Assembly (NCBI GenBank): GCA_000431215.1
Contig: HF985559.1
Location: forward strand, 1 to 47,524
DNA length: 47,524 nucleotides
From: Prevotella sp. CAG:1031
GTDB taxonomy: Bacteria; Bacteroidota; Bacteroidia; Bacteroidales; Muribaculaceae
Reading direction: 5' to 3'
A program made the position numbers and the translations under genes. Under the pieces are notes generated by a model. The model saw only the letters and a program-made list of their open reading frames with translations, was not told the DNA's origin and did no database searches. Positions 22,768 through 32,339 of this stretch are shown piece after piece (the stretch's first letter is position 1; every line of letters starts with the position of its first letter).

Positions 22768-23193
22768 ATGAGAACTAAAGCAAACATAGGGCTGCTATTG
22801 TTAATAGCTTTTGCCGTGGCATTGACAATAGGCGTTATTCTCCATCTTAAAAGTCATGGAATCATTGTCGAACCGCGCAGCGCATTGAAAGTCATTCACT
22901 GGGTTTTCGGTTACGCAATGACCGCGCTTGTGTTAGTCCATTGGGCTCAGTTCCGCAAAATGCTTGGAGCGATGAAAAAGAAATTCCGTTGGTTCTACGC
23001 CGATACACAGGCATTGATTATCCTGTTTTTGGCAACGTTGCTGACAGGAACGGTCAAACTGCTGGCGCCGGTTAAGATTCCTCATCTCGGGCTGTGGCAT
23101 TACGCAATAGGCATAGCCATGAGTCTTACCGTTGTCGTTCATCTTTTCAAGGGCATTCCCGCATGGCTCAGGATGCGGAAATTGCAGGGATAA
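22768..23193 (+). CDS. DUF4405-type membrane protein
   Basis: A 141-residue protein with four predicted membrane helices. Histidines lie within or next to helices (VIHWVFGYAM, LVHWAQ, GLWHYAIGIAM, VVHLF), a spacing typical of b-type cytochrome-like DUF4405/flavinylation-associated proteins. It probably takes part in membrane electron transfer. ATG 22768 gives MRTKANIGLLLLIAF with a normal first helix; the longer frame overlaps the promoter. The ogt gene begins 6 nt after it. Confidence 0.75.
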   Translation: MRTKANIGLLLLIAFAVALTIGVILHLKSHGIIVEPRSALKVIHWVFGYAMTALVLVHWAQFRKMLGAMKKKFRWFYADTQALIILFLATLLTGTVKLLAPVKIPHLGLWHYAIGIAMSLTVVVHLFKGIPAWLRMRKLQG

Positions 23194-23199
23194 AGTTCT

Positions 23200-23703
23200 A
23201 TGAAAGATATTATTTCGGTGAGGCGCTACGATTCGCCCTGCGGGCCGCTGACGCTTGGTTCGTCAGGCGATAGGCTGTGTCTGTGCGACTGGCGCTGCGC
23301 GAAGAATTCCGACAGAGCCGTCAGGTTTCTCGAATCTGCGCTGAATGCTGTAGTAGAAGAGTGTCAGTCGGCGGTTCTTGACCGGGCGGCCAGCCTACTC
23401 GAAAGGTATTTTTCGGGAGAAAGAGTTGAATTTGACATACCGCTGCTGTTTGTCGGAACCGATTTCCAGAAAATAGTCTGGAATGAACTGTTGGGAATCC
23501 CGTATGGGTCGACAATATCTTACGCCGCCCTGTCGGGGCGCGTCGGGCGTCCCGACGCTGTCAGGGCTGTAGCTAATGCTGTGGGAGCCAATGTGATGTC
23601 AATATTTGTTCCGTGTCATCGCATTGTCGGCAGCGACGATTCGCTGACAGGCTACAGAGGTGGAAAGGCTGCCAAACAGAAACTGCTCGATCTCGAAGCA
23701 TAA
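23200..23703 (+). CDS. ogt: O6-alkylguanine-DNA methyltransferase
   Basis: Suicide repair protein (167 residues) that moves alkyl groups from O6 of guanine to its own cysteine. The active site is PCHR with C139 in VPCHRIVGSDDSLTGYRGG, and the DNA-binding helix with its Arg finger is in GRPDAVRAVANAVGAN. Length is normal for Ogt. It is 6 nt downstream of the DUF4405 gene, so it is likely co-transcribed. Confidence 0.93.
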   Translation: MKDIISVRRYDSPCGPLTLGSSGDRLCLCDWRCAKNSDRAVRFLESALNAVVEECQSAVLDRAASLLERYFSGERVEFDIPLLFVGTDFQKIVWNELLGIPYGSTISYAALSGRVGRPDAVRAVANAVGANVMSIFVPCHRIVGSDDSLTGYRGGKAAKQKLLDLEA

Positions 23704-23750
23704 GGGTTTGGTAAACTTTCGGCTGTTAAACTCCATATAGCTTTATTTGT

Positions 23751-23758
23751 TATCTTTG
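23751..23758 (+). promoter_or_regulatory. -7 box of the guanine deaminase gene
   Basis: TATCTTTG just overlaps an in-frame GTG at 23758, so that upstream start is excluded and ATG 23788 is the start. No clear -33 match. Confidence 0.55.
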
Positions 23759-23787
23759 TGAATGCTGATAAATCTGACAGATTCGAT

Positions 23788-24255
23788 ATGACAAACGAAG
23801 AACTTATGCGCGAGGCCATAAGGCTCTCGGAAGAGAATGTAAACAACGGGGGCGGCCCTTTTGGAGCCGTCATTGCCCGCGACGGCGAGATTGTCGCTAC
23901 TGGGGTGAACCGTGTCACGGCCAGTCACGACCCGACGGCACATGCCGAGGTGAATGCCATACGCGAGGCTTGCCGCCGTCTTGGCACGTTCGATCTCAGC
24001 GGATGCGAGATCTATTCGTCGTGTGAGCCGTGCCCGATGTGTCTCGGTGCAATCTACTGGGCTCATATCGGTAAGCTGTATTACGGCAACAATAAGACCG
24101 ATGCGAAGAATATCGGTTTCGATGATTCCTTTATCTATGAGGAGCTCGAACTTCCGCGCGACCGGCGCAGACTTCCCTCCGAGCCGCTTCTGAGCGACGA
24201 GGCCGCCGAAGCCTTCAGAATGTGGATGGAGAAAGACGACAAGGTAGAATACTGA
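23788..24255 (+). CDS. guaD: Guanine deaminase, CDA-fold
   Basis: Zinc enzyme (155 residues) that deaminates guanine to xanthine. Zinc ligands and the catalytic Glu are H52-A-E54 and PC82PMC85. The GFDDSFIYEEL segment after residue 110 and the C-terminal tail are typical of guanine deaminases and set it apart from tRNA adenosine deaminase TadA. The 3' end faces sprA across 17 nt with no visible terminator. Confidence 0.85.
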   Translation: MTNEELMREAIRLSEENVNNGGGPFGAVIARDGEIVATGVNRVTASHDPTAHAEVNAIREACRRLGTFDLSGCEIYSSCEPCPMCLGAIYWAHIGKLYYGNNKTDAKNIGFDDSFIYEELELPRDRRRLPSEPLLSDEAAEAFRMWMEKDDKVEY

Positions 24256-24272
24256 CTGCCCCCGGACTGAGC

Positions 24273-27200
24273 TCAGCGCGACAGCGACAGATTGAACTGC
24301 AGGCCGAACGAGGTGTTGGTCGTGGGGTAGGATGTCGAGCTGACAAGGGGCGTATTGATCTGGTGGTCGAAGAACGCACCTATGGTCAGCCGCTTGCTCA
24401 TTATGTAGTTGGCGGCAATGTTTATGTTGATTGTACGTGTGCCCGAGGTCGCCTGGGTGTAGGCGTTCTCGATGCGGCGTATCAGTGCTGTCGACTGGCT
24501 GTAGCCGAAGTCGGCGTTTATCGTCAGGTCGTTCGATATTCCCTGCTGCGACCCTTTCATTTTCAGCACGGTATTGAATCCGACGATCTTGTAGCCGAGT
24601 CCGACAGTTATTCCGCGCTGGTTGGCCTCGACGATCTGTCCGGCGGCTGAGTTCAGCGTCAGTGTGCGGCTGTCGCGGAAATCGGCATTGACGGTCATCT
24701 CGTTTTTGAGCGTGACTGCCACTCCGACCAGAGGGGCGAATTTCTCTGTTATGGCTACCGATGAGATATTGTAGGGCGACGACGGAACCGGGTTGCCGGT
24801 CATTTCGTCGATGATGAATCCTTTTGTGTCGCCGTCGGCCGATATCCAGTTCAGGTAGCTCGAATAGCTGCCGACCGAGTAGGTGCACTGATAGGCGTGG
24901 GTCAGGGTGAAGGCTTTGAACAGATTGCGCATATTGCCGAGATTGATCAGACCGTCGTAGGTGACGCGCCAGTTCGGCAGGGCGTGGGCCAGCGAGGGGA
25001 ACGGATTGAGATACTGTTTCTGCGCGTCGACACCCGAGTAGGCGGCGAGGAAGGCCGGAATGAGCACGTCGGAACTGCTTGTGAGAACCCCTCCGATCTC
25101 AGGGTTGAACGGCTGTCCGGCGTTGACATTTCCGTCCATGAATCCTCCTTCGGGATAGGTGCAGCCGGAATAACCGGCGTTGATGCGCGAGGCTATGATC
25201 GGAATGTTGGCCAGGAACTGGTTGAACGCGTCGCTGTTGTAGCCGTCTTCGGCCTTCGAATTGCGAAGGGCCGTCTTCAGCGCTATGTGGGTCTTTGTGT
25301 AAGAGCCCGAGAGCGATGTCGGCATGTTGTCATACATGAACTGGATCTGGCTGGTGCGGTTGTCGGTGCGGTTGGTCGTCAGTACGATCTTCAGCCCCTT
25401 TATCGGCTCGAGGGTGAGTTCGAAGTTGACCTCCTTGGCGTTGCTCCAGAGGGCCGGCGATACCTGTCCGTCGGTTGTCATAAGCCATCCGCGTTCGCGG
25501 GCTTTGGTGATATAGCTTTCGTCGGTGAATCCGAACGCGAAATCGAGGCCGGGCGACATCGGGCCGTAGCTGGTGCTCTGGCCGAATATATTTCCGATAT
25601 TGTTGGCGAACAGGGGCAGCTGGAGCGAGCGGGTGTTCTTGAAACGGGCTGTCACGTTGCGCGGCGTCATCAGCAGGCGCGTGGCATATTCGCCGAGGTT
25701 GCGCAGGAAGCTGCGCTCATCTTTTGTCACTTCGGTTATTGTGAATTTAACGTTCTGTGTGCCCCGGTTGAGAATCTCGACGGTGTTGTTGTCGACGATG
25801 CGCGACTTGACGGCGAAAGGCTTGTTGTCGGCCGTGGCCGTTATCTTGATTTTCTTTGCCCGCAGGTTATGTTTGATGGTCGTTGTGGTGTCCTCCTTGA
25901 GCGCTATTGTCCGCTCGAATTTCTTCGGCTCTTTCTTTTTGTCGGATTGCGCGGGCCGTTTGTTGGCGAAGCGCTTCTCGACATCTTTGATGAAGGGAAT
26001 CTTCTTGTAGAGCGACTCGAAGTTGAAGCGGCCGTCGGCGTTGAAAGCCGCCTGATTGGCTATGGTGTTGCCGACGAAGGTTCCCTCGACTGTGGCGCCG
26101 CGGTCCCACTGGTATGTGGCGTTATAGCTGACGTTGGCGGTCAGGAAGTCGAGTAGGGGAATTCGCGAGAAGGGCGCTTTCCACGATGCCGTGAATGTCT
26201 GGTTGTAACTCCAGGGGGTTCCCATGCGCAGCAGCGACTGCATGACGGTGTCTTTCCATTCGCGGTATTGGTCGGGGAACAGCTTGCGGTTGACGGCTCC
26301 GACTGGCTCTTTGATTCGCGCCGAGGTATTGGAGTTAAAGCTGAGGTTGATGGTTTTGGTCAGATACCATGTCAGCGAGAACTGGCGGTCCCAGAGGAAG
26401 TTCTTGCTGACGGTGACGGGCAGGCGGAAATCTACGTCGGTCTCCGAACGGGTCTGCTGCTCGTAGTAGTAGCGCGATAGCGTCGTCAGGAACGATATGT
26501 TGTTGGGAAGATAGTTGATTTCCCATTCCTTGAGGAACTTGACGTTCTTCGACTTCGACTTTATCCATCCGAATGGCTTCACGCCGCGCACGTAAGGCGT
26601 GTAGCTATACTGGAAGCTGCCGCGGTAGTCGTTGGTATATTCATATTCTGTTGTCGGGTCGTGGCGCTCCTGCTTGCTGAACGAGAAGTTGAGGGTGAAG
26701 TTCGCGGGGTCCCAGGGCATGGGTGTTTTGCTCTTCACGCCGAAGTTCAGCCCCGAGATCGAGAAGTTCTGGGTCGTGAGGCGCTCGATGGCGTAGTCGC
26801 GTATCGAGTCGCGCTCATGTTTGGTCGTCGCCGCGTCGAGGGCGTCTTTGAGCAGCACGTCCTGATCGAGAGGGTTATATTTCGGCGATGTCTTCTCTTT
26901 TGTCATAGAGTAGAAGACGGGGGCTTTCAGTTTGGCTTTCTCGGGCAGGAAACGTCCGGCGTCGACCTGAACGGCCACGTTATATTGTTCGTAATCGTCG
27001 AGGCGCCGGGCCGACAGCGACTGGTCGACGCCGCCGAATCCGGCGGTCTCGACATGGGCGCCGAAGTTCACCGTGGCGATGTCGCTCATGGCCAGGTTGA
27101 CATTGGCCTTGGCTGCCCAGCCGCCGTCGCTGTTGAAATCGGTGACTTTAAGTTCGTTGAGCCATACAACGGCGTCTTTCGTTGTCGAGGCGTTGTTGCG

Positions 27201-30200
27201 CACGCCGACAAGCATGACCCTGACGTCGCTCAGCGACGGATTTCCTATCACCGAAATTGTGTTCCGTTCATTGTCGGGGTCGCGCTGGCTGAACAGAACT
27301 CCGTAGCCTACGCCCGATTCTCCGGCGCTCTTGGCGTGGTTTCGCGCTTTCTTGACGTCGACGAGATGGTTAAGCACGAAGTCGAAATAGTTCGAGCGCG
27401 GCCATACCTCATAGCGGTCGTTGGTGTCGTCATTGTTATAGTTGCCGGGAGGGGTGAGGGCCAGCGGAACAGCATATTCGTAGTAGTTGCTCTTGACATC
27501 GCTTCCCAGACGGATGAACACGCTCATCTCGCCGCTCTTCAGCGATGTCGGGTTGTCGATGAGTGCTTCGCCGTGGACCCACATCTGCATTCTCTCGTAG
27601 TTGCGCAGGTCGAGCGCCGTGTTCTTGTAGACGCCGCGGGCATCGCCGGCCTGGATGCCGGTCAGGGCGAGCGACATCGACTGTTCGTTGAGCTGGGTTA
27701 TCTGGGTCTGTCCCGGATCGGTTATTCGGGTGACACCCGGAGGCAGAACGTAGTTGACTGGCTGGCGTTTGGTGTTTTCCTCAATGTTGACGACACTCAT
27801 GTCTATGGTGCCCTGGGCCGGAGCGTCGCCGCGGTTGTTGAGGTTGAAATCGTAGGGGCGCCATTCGCCGCGCACGAGCTCGAGGGTGGCGAAGCGGAGG
27901 TGTGTGACCTGTTTGAATCCGGTCATGAACATTCGCGCGAAGCGTATGCTCGAGAACCCGTTGATCGAGCCTACCGCTTTCTCGTAGCCTGTGATTGGAA
28001 TCTTGAACTGATACCATTCGACCTCCTGGGCGTTTCCGTCGCGGGTCACGACGACACTCGTCTGTTTGTCGGCTATGAAGTTCTTGCCGACAACGAAGTC
28101 TTCGGGGCGGATAGATACATGATACTGGAAATAGCGCTCATATTCGTTGAGGGTGTTGTCCTGGTTGACATCCTCGACGTCGGGCAGCGAGCGTGACGAC
28201 TGGTAGAGCGGCTCGTCGGCGTCTTCGGGCGACAGCGAGTTGCCTTCGACTCCGTTATAACGCTTGTAGCGCTCGAGAATCGACAGCCGCTGGTCGTCGT
28301 AGTCATAGCCGCGGAAGAAGTGGTAGTTGTCGCCGGCAGGGTCATTGAATGGGGAGAATTTGTCGTCCTGCATCGCGGCGACTGTAGCGGCCGGAAGACG
28401 CTGGCGCAGCTGGTCGAGATAGTCCCTGTAGGAATCGAACGTAAACTCCATTTCGTTGGGCAGTCCGTCGAGCCCGACATCCTGGACGAGGCGAGAGCCC
28501 GAGTTGTTGTCGAAAGCGTAGGTCAGGGAGTTCTGCGACGACACGCGTCCCCAGACTGTCGACTGGAGATATTGGTCGTTGCCGTCGTAGGGGATTCCGT
28601 TCTCATAGGATTTCAGACCGTCTTTAAGAATGTCTTCCGATATTTCTCCGAGATTGAAGTAAAGGTCGCCGCCGTCGAGGTTGTTCTGCTCCATGAAGGG
28701 GTTCATGAGCCAGAATTCGATATACTGGATGTTCGACTGCTCGAAGTTGGTGTTGTCCATCTTGCGCATGATGCCGCCCCACCGCTTTTCGGGGTTGAGA
28801 AGGTTGCCCGAGTCGTCGATGTTGGTGGCGTCGAGATTGTAGGGGCCGCGCTCGGTGGGATAGAACGAGAGGTTCAGGGTCTGTATCGTCGACGATTCGC
28901 CGTAGGTCAGCTGGCGCCCGGGGAACACTTCGCGGGTCTGGACTTCGCGCACGTAGGGGTTCGACAGCTGCTCGACGTCGCTGCGGATATAGCCCGGGCA
29001 GAGCGACGAGTTACGGTCGGTGAACATCCTGTCAATGAAATACCAGTTCAGAAGGGCGCGGTTCTTGCCGTAGTCGACGTTGTTGCTGAGCGCGGCTTCG
29101 GGAAAGAGGGCATCGGCGGCCGGATCGTAGGGGGTCGAGGCGAGGAACCACGAATAGGGCGACCGCAGGTCGATGGCGCTTTGCGATGTCTCGAAGTCGT
29201 CGATATAGCTGCTGCCCTTGTTGGTGCCCGACTTCTGTTTGTGGGGAATGAGCTGGGCGAACTCGCCGCGCACGCTCAGGGTCGACGGTGCTGTGGCGTT
29301 GACGGTCGGAATCTTGTTCAGAAGATTTGTCAGCCACATGAAGTCGGTGTTGTAGTCGAAGTTGATGCCCCAGATGGTGTTGTTGACGGTCTCGTCGCCG
29401 ATGTTGACCTTCTCGGTCAGAGCTTTCTCGCTGAAGTGCATGACGGTGGCGCCGATGTTGAACCGTTTCGAGAACTTGTAGTTGATGTCGAGTCCGAGAA
29501 GCGTTTTCCGCTGTGTCGAGAACATCGATTGGTTTTCGAGAGTGACGTTGATGCTCTGTCCCGAGTCGATTATCGACTGGTTGGTGATGGTCACTATGCC
29601 CATGGCGTAGTCGACCGTATAGTCGCTGTTTTCGGTCAGCACGACGCCTCCGGCGGTGACGACGACCGATCCGCGCGGAACGTTCATGGCTTCGAGGCGT
29701 ATCTGCGCTCCGTTGCTGGCCTGATATTTGCCGGCGAGGACGAATTTGTTCTTTGTAGCGAACTGGCGAGCTACTACGAGGGTGCTGTCGTAAAGTTCCT
29801 GATAGCAGTATTGCTCGGTCAGAACGGGGTCGTTGATCTTACGGGCGAGATTGCTGCCGAAAGGCTCGGCGACGGGGAAGATGATCTTGCCCGATTGCGA
29901 TATTATGGTGTAGCCCTCGAGAAAGTCGAATATTCCGTCGGAATTAGCTTCCTGATTCGAGTCGAGGCGGTCGAGATTCATTACCTGCAGAAGGGGCTTG
30001 TCGGAAATCGACGGAACGGGCAGATAGTTGATCTCGGTGCCAGTGGTGTCGTTGAGATACTTGATGTTGAGGCGGAAGTTCTGTTTCTGAACCTGATATG
30101 CCCCCAGAGAGTAGACATTTTTCATCATCAGCTTCCAGGCCGGCAGGCGTGGGTCGATGGTGGTGGCCTTGAGCATCTTGACAAACAGGGCCTGGTCGTT

Positions 30201-31715
30201 GCCGGTTATGTCCGACGAGAATTCGCCGACGCGGTAGACCTGTCCCTGCCAGGTATACTCGTAGGCCACGGCGAGGACTTCGTCGCTGTTCAGGGCGCTT
30301 TTGACCGAGATATAGCCCAGCGAAGAGTTCAGGGTGTATTCGCTTTCGCCGAGCAGGCGGGCGCTCTCGACCTTTTCGTAGTCGCGTCCGCCGGTGATTC
30401 CGAAATCGGCCAGAGGCTGCAGTGCCTGGGTGATGGTGTTGATATTGCGAGCTCCCGGATATTCAGTCTTGATAGTCTCGAGCAGATTGTTCGACTGGTT
30501 GCTGGGCACGGGTGGATAGTTGTTCGTCAGCCAGTGGCCCGAGGTCATGACCTCGCTCTCGCCGATGTCGGCGAAGGCCACGAGGTTGCGGCTCTGCGAA
30601 TAGTTGCTCTGCTTGTTGGTTATCCAGACTTCGATGCGCGTTATCTGTATGCCCGACGACACGTAGGGCAGCTTCGACGCGAAGTTGTCGTAGTTGTCGC
30701 GGAAATACTGGGCCAGAAAGAAGTGGCGGTTCTCGTCATACTCGTCGGCGCGTATCTTGAAGTCGGTTGTCTGGGCACCCCCTTTCGAGCTTACGCTCTT
30801 CGATTCGCTGTTCTGCTGCGACACGAGGCCGGTCACCGTCAGTTTGCCGAACTGAAGCTGGGTCTTGATGCCGAAAAGCGCCGTCGAGCCGCGTATGAGC
30901 GACGATCCTGTCGTCATGCTGACATTACCGGCTTCGATGGTCTTGACGATGTCGTCTTCTTTCCCCTCGTAGGCCAGCTTGAGGTTTTTCGAGTCGAAGT
31001 CGAAGGTGGCGTCGGTGTTGTAGGTCATGTTGAATTTCATGCGGTCGCCGACGCTGGCGTTGATGGTGGCCTGGATTTTCTGGTCGAAGTCGAAGAATGT
31101 CTTGCGGCGGGAGGTCAGCGACAACGAGGGATTGTCGGTCTTGTTCGACGTTATCCCCATCTTGACCTGCACGTTGCCCTGAGTCTTCAGCTGAACGCCT
31201 CCGGGGCCGAATATCTTCTCGAGGGGCCCTAAGGCGAAGTTCATGTCGAAGATATTGAACGGCTCTTTGTCTTTGTTCTGGGCCTGGGCCAGATTGCGCT
31301 CGCGGTAATATTCGGTCATCTGCTTGCGCATCTGCCAGTCGTTGTATTGCTGGGCCGACAGCATGAAAGGGGTTACTATGTCCATGTCTCCCAGACGGGT
31401 GTGGACGATATAGCAGCCTGTGGCCGGGTCATATTCGGCCTGGGTCGTGATATTCGACGGAGTCTGGAGGTCGGCCGAGAATTCGTCGGCGACGAGGTCT
31501 TCGTAGCTCTGCGGAATGAATTGCCCGACGGGCAGCGGAAGCATTATCGAGTCGGCCGCGTTTATCGGGGCTGCCGGCATTACCGGGGGCGGAGGCGTGA
31601 ATCCGGGGGTGACGAACGGGCTCTGGCTGCGCGCGGTGAATAAAACGGCGGTTACGACAACGATAGCTGTCGCAACTGCGGTTTTCACTATATTTGACGC
31701 ACTGATGCCTTTCAT
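24273..31715 (-). CDS. sprA: SprA, type IX secretion translocon
   Basis: Very large outer-membrane protein (2480 residues) that forms the translocation pore of the type IX secretion system in Bacteroidetes (SprA/Sov). The N-terminus has a membrane-spanning signal (SNIVKTAVATAIVVVTAVLF). The body is built of beta-rich repeats, including LGPLEKIFGPGGVQLKTQGNVQVKMG, STALFGIKTQLQFGKLTVTGLVSQQ and conserved SYIDDFE and YPTERGPYN stretches. It ends in a beta-strand with aromatic/Leu alternation (FGLQFNLSLSR). No frameshift is seen. It starts 38 nt after ruvA, in the lepA-ruvA-sprA order. Confidence 0.95.
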   Translation of the reverse strand: MKGISASNIVKTAVATAIVVVTAVLFTARSQSPFVTPGFTPPPPVMPAAPINAADSIMLPLPVGQFIPQSYEDLVADEFSADLQTPSNITTQAEYDPATGCYIVHTRLGDMDIVTPFMLSAQQYNDWQMRKQMTEYYRERNLAQAQNKDKEPFNIFDMNFALGPLEKIFGPGGVQLKTQGNVQVKMGITSNKTDNPSLSLTSRRKTFFDFDQKIQATINASVGDRMKFNMTYNTDATFDFDSKNLKLAYEGKEDDIVKTIEAGNVSMTTGSSLIRGSTALFGIKTQLQFGKLTVTGLVSQQNSESKSVSSKGGAQTTDFKIRADEYDENRHFFLAQYFRDNYDNFASKLPYVSSGIQITRIEVWITNKQSNYSQSRNLVAFADIGESEVMTSGHWLTNNYPPVPSNQSNNLLETIKTEYPGARNINTITQALQPLADFGITGGRDYEKVESARLLGESEYTLNSSLGYISVKSALNSDEVLAVAYEYTWQGQVYRVGEFSSDITGNDQALFVKMLKATTIDPRLPAWKLMMKNVYSLGAYQVQKQNFRLNIKYLNDTTGTEINYLPVPSISDKPLLQVMNLDRLDSNQEANSDGIFDFLEGYTIISQSGKIIFPVAEPFGSNLARKINDPVLTEQYCYQELYDSTLVVARQFATKNKFVLAGKYQASNGAQIRLEAMNVPRGSVVVTAGGVVLTENSDYTVDYAMGIVTITNQSIIDSGQSINVTLENQSMFSTQRKTLLGLDINYKFSKRFNIGATVMHFSEKALTEKVNIGDETVNNTIWGINFDYNTDFMWLTNLLNKIPTVNATAPSTLSVRGEFAQLIPHKQKSGTNKGSSYIDDFETSQSAIDLRSPYSWFLASTPYDPAADALFPEAALSNNVDYGKNRALLNWYFIDRMFTDRNSSLCPGYIRSDVEQLSNPYVREVQTREVFPGRQLTYGESSTIQTLNLSFYPTERGPYNLDATNIDDSGNLLNPEKRWGGIMRKMDNTNFEQSNIQYIEFWLMNPFMEQNNLDGGDLYFNLGEISEDILKDGLKSYENGIPYDGNDQYLQSTVWGRVSSQNSLTYAFDNNSGSRLVQDVGLDGLPNEMEFTFDSYRDYLDQLRQRLPAATVAAMQDDKFSPFNDPAGDNYHFFRGYDYDDQRLSILERYKRYNGVEGNSLSPEDADEPLYQSSRSLPDVEDVNQDNTLNEYERYFQYHVSIRPEDFVVGKNFIADKQTSVVVTRDGNAQEVEWYQFKIPITGYEKAVGSINGFSSIRFARMFMTGFKQVTHLRFATLELVRGEWRPYDFNLNNRGDAPAQGTIDMSVVNIEENTKRQPVNYVLPPGVTRITDPGQTQITQLNEQSMSLALTGIQAGDARGVYKNTALDLRNYERMQMWVHGEALIDNPTSLKSGEMSVFIRLGSDVKSNYYEYAVPLALTPPGNYNNDDTNDRYEVWPRSNYFDFVLNHLVDVKKARNHAKSAGESGVGYGVLFSQRDPDNERNTISVIGNPSLSDVRVMLVGVRNNASTTKDAVVWLNELKVTDFNSDGGWAAKANVNLAMSDIATVNFGAHVETAGFGGVDQSLSARRLDDYEQYNVAVQVDAGRFLPEKAKLKAPVFYSMTKEKTSPKYNPLDQDVLLKDALDAATTKHERDSIRDYAIERLTTQNFSISGLNFGVKSKTPMPWDPANFTLNFSFSKQERHDPTTEYEYTNDYRGSFQYSYTPYVRGVKPFGWIKSKSKNVKFLKEWEINYLPNNISFLTTLSRYYYEQQTRSETDVDFRLPVTVSKNFLWDRQFSLTWYLTKTINLSFNSNTSARIKEPVGAVNRKLFPDQYREWKDTVMQSLLRMGTPWSYNQTFTASWKAPFSRIPLLDFLTANVSYNATYQWDRGATVEGTFVGNTIANQAAFNADGRFNFESLYKKIPFIKDVEKRFANKRPAQSDKKKEPKKFERTIALKEDTTTTIKHNLRAKKIKITATADNKPFAVKSRIVDNNTVEILNRGTQNVKFTITEVTKDERSFLRNLGEYATRLLMTPRNVTARFKNTRSLQLPLFANNIGNIFGQSTSYGPMSPGLDFAFGFTDESYITKARERGWLMTTDGQVSPALWSNAKEVNFELTLEPIKGLKIVLTTNRTDNRTSQIQFMYDNMPTSLSGSYTKTHIALKTALRNSKAEDGYNSDAFNQFLANIPIIASRINAGYSGCTYPEGGFMDGNVNAGQPFNPEIGGVLTSSSDVLIPAFLAAYSGVDAQKQYLNPFPSLAHALPNWRVTYDGLINLGNMRNLFKAFTLTHAYQCTYSVGSYSSYLNWISADGDTKGFIIDEMTGNPVPSSPYNISSVAITEKFAPLVGVAVTLKNEMTVNADFRDSRTLTLNSAAGQIVEANQRGITVGLGYKIVGFNTVLKMKGSQQGISNDLTINADFGYSQSTALIRRIENAYTQATSGTRTININIAANYIMSKRLTIGAFFDHQINTPLVSSTSYPTTNTSFGLQFNLSLSR

Positions 31716-31753
31716 CTGTCGGGCCGGAACGCCGTTCTTGATGTCCGGAACAA

Positions 31754-32335
31754 TCAGAGCATTGTAAGTGCTTTTCTGATAGCTCCCTCGACTTTTATCA
31801 GCGGGTCGGCGTCGAAGATTCTGGCGAGGATTTTTGCCACAGCCTGCTTCGGATATCCGAGCATGACCAGGGCCGCCTTTGCTTCGTCGAAGACTTCGCC
31901 TCGGTTTTCCGGCTGTTGATTAAACGTAGTGTCTGTGGCTTTTATTTTGTCGCGCAGGTCGACAATGATTCTTTCGGCAGTTTTTGCTCCTATGCCCTTG
32001 ACGCTTTTGAGCCGGGCGTGTTCGCCTCCGGTGATTATCGAGGCCAGCTCGGCGGGATTATAGGCCGAGAGGATTGTGCGCGCTGTGTTGGCGCCTATGC
32101 CGCTGACGCCTATGAGCAGGCGGAAGAGGTCGCGCTCCTCGGCTGTGGCGAAGCCGAAGAGGTCGCGGGTGTCTTCGCGGATAATCTCGTGGATGAGGGC
32201 CTTGACTTCGGCGCGGTTCTCGAAAGCGGCGTAGGTCGTCAGCGATATTCCGGCAATGTAGCCGATGCCTCCTGTCTCGATGACAACGTAGGTGGGGGTC
32301 AGCTCGGCGACGGCGCCGCGGATATATTCTATCAT
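31754..32335 (-). CDS. ruvA: Holliday junction protein RuvA
   Basis: DNA-binding subunit (193 residues) that holds Holliday junctions for the RuvB motor. The N-terminal OB-fold (MIEYIRGAVAELTPTYVVIETGGIGY) is followed by two helix-hairpin-helix motifs (GVSGIGANTARTIL and VKGIGAKTAERIIVDL) and a C-terminal RuvB-binding domain. ATG 32335 is chosen; the longer frame starts inside lepA. It follows lepA by only 4 nt. Confidence 0.95.
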   Translation of the reverse strand: MIEYIRGAVAELTPTYVVIETGGIGYIAGISLTTYAAFENRAEVKALIHEIIREDTRDLFGFATAEERDLFRLLIGVSGIGANTARTILSAYNPAELASIITGGEHARLKSVKGIGAKTAERIIVDLRDKIKATDTTFNQQPENRGEVFDEAKAALVMLGYPKQAVAKILARIFDADPLIKVEGAIRKALTML

Positions 32336-32339
32336 GGCG

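Noticed and set aside
24256..24272. Terminator between guaD and sprA
   Set aside because: Only 17 nt with no stem followed by U residues; a small GAGCTC palindrome there is too short.
28320..31232. 970-codon forward-strand ORF opposite sprA
   Set aside because: It lies wholly within sprA on the other strand, is biased in composition (Val, Gly, Arg, Glu repeats) and matches no fold. Long antisense frames are expected opposite GC-rich genes with this codon use. The 511-codon frame at 26661-28196 and the 419-codon frame at 24897-26156 are the same effect.
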